From the NCBI RefSeq assembly GCF_029626235.1, contig NZ_JARUBO010000005.1:7040001-7104000 (forward strand): 64,000 nucleotides of DNA, in the 5' to 3' direction. The translations under genes were made by a program, and so were the position numbers. The stretch comes from Micromonospora sp. WMMD1120. Lineage in GTDB: Bacteria > Actinomycetota > Actinomycetes > Mycobacteriales > Micromonosporaceae. Every line of letters starts with the position of its first letter. The first letter of the stretch is position 1. The notes below the pieces were generated by a model, which made no database searches, was not told the origin of the DNA, and saw nothing but the letters and a program-made list of their open reading frames with translations. Shown piece after piece: positions 60,821 to 64,000 of the stretch.

Positions 60821-62151
60821 GCCGTCACCTCCGCCGGCGCTCCCACCATGGAGACGGCGAGGGCGTGCCGACAGGGGCCGCGCTGCCCCCGGTGCTTCGC
60901 CCACCACCGGCAGGAGCAGGTGAAGGTGCCGTCGGGCAGCCGGCGCAACCGGTAGTCCTCGTCGCCACTGCGTACCGTGGCATGGTCCCCGTCGGTGCGG
61001 ACCGCGCCCCGCTCCACGAGCGTGCGCGCGCCGATCAGGCGGGGGTTGTCCCGCTCGGCCCGGCCCGCGTCGTACGGCATGACCCGGTGGAAGTACGCGG
61101 CCTCGGCGACGTCGTAGCCGACCCGGCCGGCGGTGCCGAGCTGGGCCAGCGCGGCGCGGACCCGGTCGTCGGGCAGCCCGGCGGCGTCGGCGAGCGCGGC
61201 GACGTCGATCGTCGGGTCCCAGGAGAGCAGGGCGCCGATCAGCTCCGCGTCGTCGATCACCTCGTCACCGGCGAGCGCGAGCAGCGCGGCTCCCTCGCCG
61301 GAGAACCCCCGGTACGGCTCGGGTGAGAGTGTCACCGACAGTCGCAGCGAGCCGGTGTCGAGTTCCCACGTGCTCGGCAGGGCCGGCGAACCGGCACGCG
61401 CCGCCGGCCCGTACACCCGCAGGGTGTGGGCGTGCCGCAGCAGCCCGCGCAGCGCCGCGAGCCGGCCCGCGCCGGCCAGGCAGACGGCGCCCGGCGCCGG
61501 CCTGGAGGTCAACCGGAGGGTACGGCCGGCCGGGACCGCCCAGAGCACCGAACGGTCGCTCGCCCCGGGCAGACGGCGCAGGAACGTCGCCGCCTCGGCG
61601 GCCGGGATCTCGGCGCGTGGCTCGAACCCGGCGGTGAGCACGTGCACCTCGGCGAAGCCCCGCAACCAGCGACCCGGCAGCGGGACCTTCCGCTCCACCA
61701 CGGCGCCGTCCATCGTGGAGACGGTGAGGTCGTCCGGGCCGACGGCCAGGTGCAACGGCTCGATCCCGCCCACCCGGGCGAGCGCCTCACGCAGTGGCGG
61801 ATTGACGTCCACGTTCGTGGTGCCGTGCCCGACGACCGCACCGTCGAAGCCGGCCGGGCCCACGTCCATCCGGGCGTACACGCCGCAGCAGCCGGAGAAG
61901 GACTCGAAGCGCAGTCGGGCCCGGCTGCCGGTGACCACCGGATCGAGGCTCGCGGGGCTGACCGGCCGGTGGTAGCGGCTGCGGGCCACCTCGGCCACGG
62001 CGAGCAGGCCGGCCGCCGCGGCCGCCGGTGTGGTGAGGAAACCGGAGAAGAACCGCGGATTGGCCGTCGGTCCGCCACTGGTCTGCAGGTCCAGGCCGGC
62101 GTCGCGCAGGGCCGACGGCGCAAGGTATCGGTATGTCTGAACGGCGTTCAC
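60817..62151 (-). CDS. SWIM zinc-finger protein
   Basis: A 444-residue protein with a C-terminal SWIM zinc finger (CSCRWWAKHRGQRGPCRH, Cys-x-Cys-xn-Cys-x-His) near residues 415-432. The rest is mostly beta-rich of unknown type, and a Cys pair occurs in FSGCCGVYARMDV. The GTG at 62151 follows a minus-strand TACGGT box by 7 nt, so the message is likely leaderless; the frame is open to 62181. SWIM fingers bind DNA or proteins. It is cotranslated with the large helical DUF6493-like protein. Confidence 0.75.
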   Translation of the reverse strand: MNAVQTYRYLAPSALRDAGLDLQTSGGPTANPRFFSGFLTTPAAAAAGLLAVAEVARSRYHRPVSPASLDPVVTGSRARLRFESFSGCCGVYARMDVGPAGFDGAVVGHGTTNVDVNPPLREALARVGGIEPLHLAVGPDDLTVSTMDGAVVERKVPLPGRWLRGFAEVHVLTAGFEPRAEIPAAEAATFLRRLPGASDRSVLWAVPAGRTLRLTSRPAPGAVCLAGAGRLAALRGLLRHAHTLRVYGPAARAGSPALPSTWELDTGSLRLSVTLSPEPYRGFSGEGAALLALAGDEVIDDAELIGALLSWDPTIDVAALADAAGLPDDRVRAALAQLGTAGRVGYDVAEAAYFHRVMPYDAGRAERDNPRLIGARTLVERGAVRTDGDHATVRSGDEDYRLRRLPDGTFTCSCRWWAKHRGQRGPCRHALAVSMVGAPAEVTA

Positions 62152-62158
62152 GGCGCAC

Positions 62159-62164
62159 ACCGTA
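62159..62164 (-). promoter_or_regulatory. -10 box of leaderless SWIM gene
   Basis: TACGGT on the minus strand, 7 nt before the GTG at 62151; supports that start over the upstream ATG at 62181. Confidence 0.45.
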
Positions 62165-62221
62165 GGGCAACCGACCGACATCCTGCGCTCACCAGCGACC
62201 GGCCGGCGTCGCCCCGACGTG

Positions 62222-64000
62222 TCAGTTCGCGGCGGCCGGCGGCAGCACCTCGTCGGCGCGGTAGGTGCCCAGCGGCATGACCACCGGTTCGGGGCCGGTC
62301 GCGTCGACCAGCGGGGTGGGCGAGTCGGCGACAGCGAACTGGGTCCGGTACAGCTCGGCGTAGAGACCGCCGACCGCGACCAACTCGTCGTGCCGGCCCC
62401 GCTCGACGATCCGCCCGCCGTCGAGCACCAGGATCTGGTCGGCGTCGCGGACCGTGGAGAGCCGGTGGGCGATGACCAGCGCGGTTCGCCCGGCGAGCGC
62501 CACCGCGAGCGCCCGTTGCACCGCCGCCTCGCTCTCCGAGTCGAGATGCGCGGTCGCCTCGTCGAGAATGACGATCGACGGGGCCTTCAGCAGCAGCCGG
62601 GCGATCGCGATGCGCTGCTTCTCGCCGCCGGAGAACCGGTAGCCGCGCTCTCCGACTGTGGTGTCCAGCCCATCGGGCAGCGACCGGACCAGGTCGGCGA
62701 CCTGGGCGCCGGCCAGCGCCGCCCAGATCTCGTCGTCGGTGGCGTCCGGCTTGGCGTAGCGCAGGTTCTCGGCGATCGTCTCGTGGAACAGGTGCGAATC
62801 CTGGGTGACCACACCGATCTCGTCGCGCAGCGACGCCAGCGTCGCGTCGCGGACGTCCACCCCGCCGACCAGCACCTGCCCGTCGGTGACGTCGTAGATC
62901 CGCGGCAGCAGCATCGACAGCGTCGACTTACCGGCGCCGGACGGGCCGACCAGCGCGACCATCTGCCCCGGTTCGACGCTGAACGAGACGCCCCTGAGCA
63001 CCGGCTCGTTGACCGTCCGGTCGAGCGTCGCGACCTCCTCCAGGGAGGCGAGGGAAACCTCGGCGGCGCTCGGGTAGCGGAACCGCACGTCGCGGAAGTC
63101 GACCCGGCCGGCGCCCCGGGGCACCGGCACCGCGTCGGGCTTCTCCACGATGCCCGGTTCGAGGTCGAGCACCTCGAAGACCCGGTCGAAGGAGACCAGC
63201 GCGCTCATCACGTCCACCCGGACGTTGGAGAGCGCGGTGAGCGGACCGTAGAGACGGGTGAGCAGCAACGCGAGCGTCACCACGGTGCCCGCGCTGACCC
63301 CGCCGGTCACCGCGAGCCAGCCGCCCAGGCCGTAGGTGAGAGCCTGCGCCAGCGAGGCGACCAGCAGCATCGCCACGAAGAACGTGCGCGAGTACATGGC
63401 GGACTGGATGCCGATGTCGCGGACCCGCTCGGCCCGTCCGGCGAACCGGCGGGCCTCGATGTCGGGCTGGCCGAAGAGCTTGACCAGCAGCGCCCCGGCG
63501 ACGCCGAACCGCTCGGTCATCGTCGCGTTCATCTTGGCGTCGAGGTTGTACGCCTCGCGGGTGATGTCGGCCAGCCGGCGACCGACCCGCCGGGCCGGGA
63601 TGATGAAGATCGGCAGCAGCACCAGCGACAGCGCGGTGATCTGCCAGGACAGGGTGAACATCACCGCAGCGGTGAGCACCAGCTGGATCACGTTGCTGAC
63701 CACGCCGGACAGGGTCGAGGTGAACGCCCGCTGGGCGCCGAGCACGTCGTTGTTGAGCCTGCTGACCAGGGCGCCGGTCTGGGTACGGGTGAAGAACTGC
63801 AACGGCATCCGCTGCACGTGGTCGTAGACCCGGGTGCGCAGGTTGAGGATGATGCCCTCGCCGATGCGGGCCGAATACCACCGCTGGGCCAGGGAGAGCA
63901 GCGCGTCGGCGACCGCCAGCGCGGCGATGAACAGCGCCAGCCGCACCACGAGCTGGCCCGCCTCGGCGCCGCCGCGGTTGATCGCGTTGATCACGTCACC
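62222..64000 (-). CDS. ABC exporter (fused membrane and ATPase domains), 5' end cut off
   Basis: The visible 592 residues of a type IV-fold ABC exporter. Membrane helices occupy the first 290 residues, followed by the nucleotide-binding domain with Walker A GPSGAGKST, Q-loop VTQDSHLFHETI, signature RFSGGEKQRIAIAR, Walker B IVILDEATAHLD and H-loop IAHRLSTV. The frame enters from the right edge, so the true start lies outside the window. It resembles lipid A/multidrug exporters (MsbA-like); substrate unknown. The C-terminal 40 residues are an unusual Pro/Thr extension. Confidence 0.88.
   Translation of the reverse strand, partial: GDVINAINRGGAEAGQLVVRLALFIAALAVADALLSLAQRWYSARIGEGIILNLRTRVYDHVQRMPLQFFTRTQTGALVSRLNNDVLGAQRAFTSTLSGVVSNVIQLVLTAAVMFTLSWQITALSLVLLPIFIIPARRVGRRLADITREAYNLDAKMNATMTERFGVAGALLVKLFGQPDIEARRFAGRAERVRDIGIQSAMYSRTFFVAMLLVASLAQALTYGLGGWLAVTGGVSAGTVVTLALLLTRLYGPLTALSNVRVDVMSALVSFDRVFEVLDLEPGIVEKPDAVPVPRGAGRVDFRDVRFRYPSAAEVSLASLEEVATLDRTVNEPVLRGVSFSVEPGQMVALVGPSGAGKSTLSMLLPRIYDVTDGQVLVGGVDVRDATLASLRDEIGVVTQDSHLFHETIAENLRYAKPDATDDEIWAALAGAQVADLVRSLPDGLDTTVGERGYRFSGGEKQRIAIARLLLKAPSIVILDEATAHLDSESEAAVQRALAVALAGRTALVIAHRLSTVRDADQILVLDGGRIVERGRHDELVAVGGLYAELYRTQFAVADSPTPLVDATGPEPVVMPLGTYRADEVLPPAAAN

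Overview
The window is high-GC actinomycete chromosome, most likely Micromonospora or a close relative in the Micromonosporaceae. This rests on strong G/C preference at third codon positions, many ATGA/GTGA stop-start overlaps, several leaderless genes with a TAnnnT box 6-8 nt before the start codon, a conservon (histidine kinase, roadblock, DUF742, GTPase), an XRE/DUF397 pair, an ECF sigma factor with a DGPF partner, and a diterpene operon of the kind known from Salinispora. No database could be searched, so the genus is an inference. No rRNA, tRNA, CRISPR array, transposase or prophage was seen.

Layout. 1-10.6 kb: end of an unknown gene, an acyltransferase, a MoxR-DUF58-VWA operon, a small Cys/His protein, two bacterial-PH membrane proteins, a PAP2 phosphatase, and a FlK-like thioesterase with a metallo-beta-lactamase-fold hydrolase. 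10.6-20 kb: alpha-galactosidase, sugar kinase, XdhC-family protein, AA10 lytic polysaccharide monooxygenase, asparagine synthetase and aminopeptidase P. 20-21.5 kb: a gene-free tract of tandem repeats and long hairpins. 21.5-25.3 kb: two tandem paralogous secreted beta-helix proteins with a shared 5' leader motif. 25.4-32.5 kb: a 1,829-residue two-domain amylopullulanase and two paralogous membrane-anchored CBM2-like proteins. 32.6-39.3 kb: NTF2-like and YiiX-like proteins, a 59-residue protein, duplicated hairpin elements, a secreted C39 peptidase, a DedA protein and aconitase.

39-46.6 kb is regulatory: an XRE/DUF397 pair, ECF42-type sigma with a DGPF protein, and a complete conservon. 46.7-50.6 kb is a three-gene translationally coupled diterpenoid operon (P450, class I synthase, class II cyclase). 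50.9-54.6 kb holds DUF2630, a RIO-type kinase, a HAD hydrolase, and a nitrilase-family amidohydrolase divergent from a TetR regulator across a palindromic operator. 54.7-58.3 kb is a plus-strand operon in which a membrane protein with all three of its cysteines in a Gly/Cys tail (TIGR04222-like) is coupled to a DUF692 multinuclear iron oxidase and a SCO6045-like partner, followed by an atypical SDR and a Mug-type glycosylase. 58.3-64 kb holds a large DUF6493-like protein, a SWIM zinc-finger protein and an ABC exporter cut by the window edge.

The strongest candidate for an undescribed system is the 54.7-56.9 kb cluster, which looks like peptide modification acting on the cysteine tail of a membrane protein. 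Other notable signals are the shared leader hairpin of the beta-helix pair, a family of long-stem palindromes (several with a GATCGAC core) lying beside simple-sequence repeats downstream of genes, and a shared palindromic -10 element between two leaderless divergent genes.
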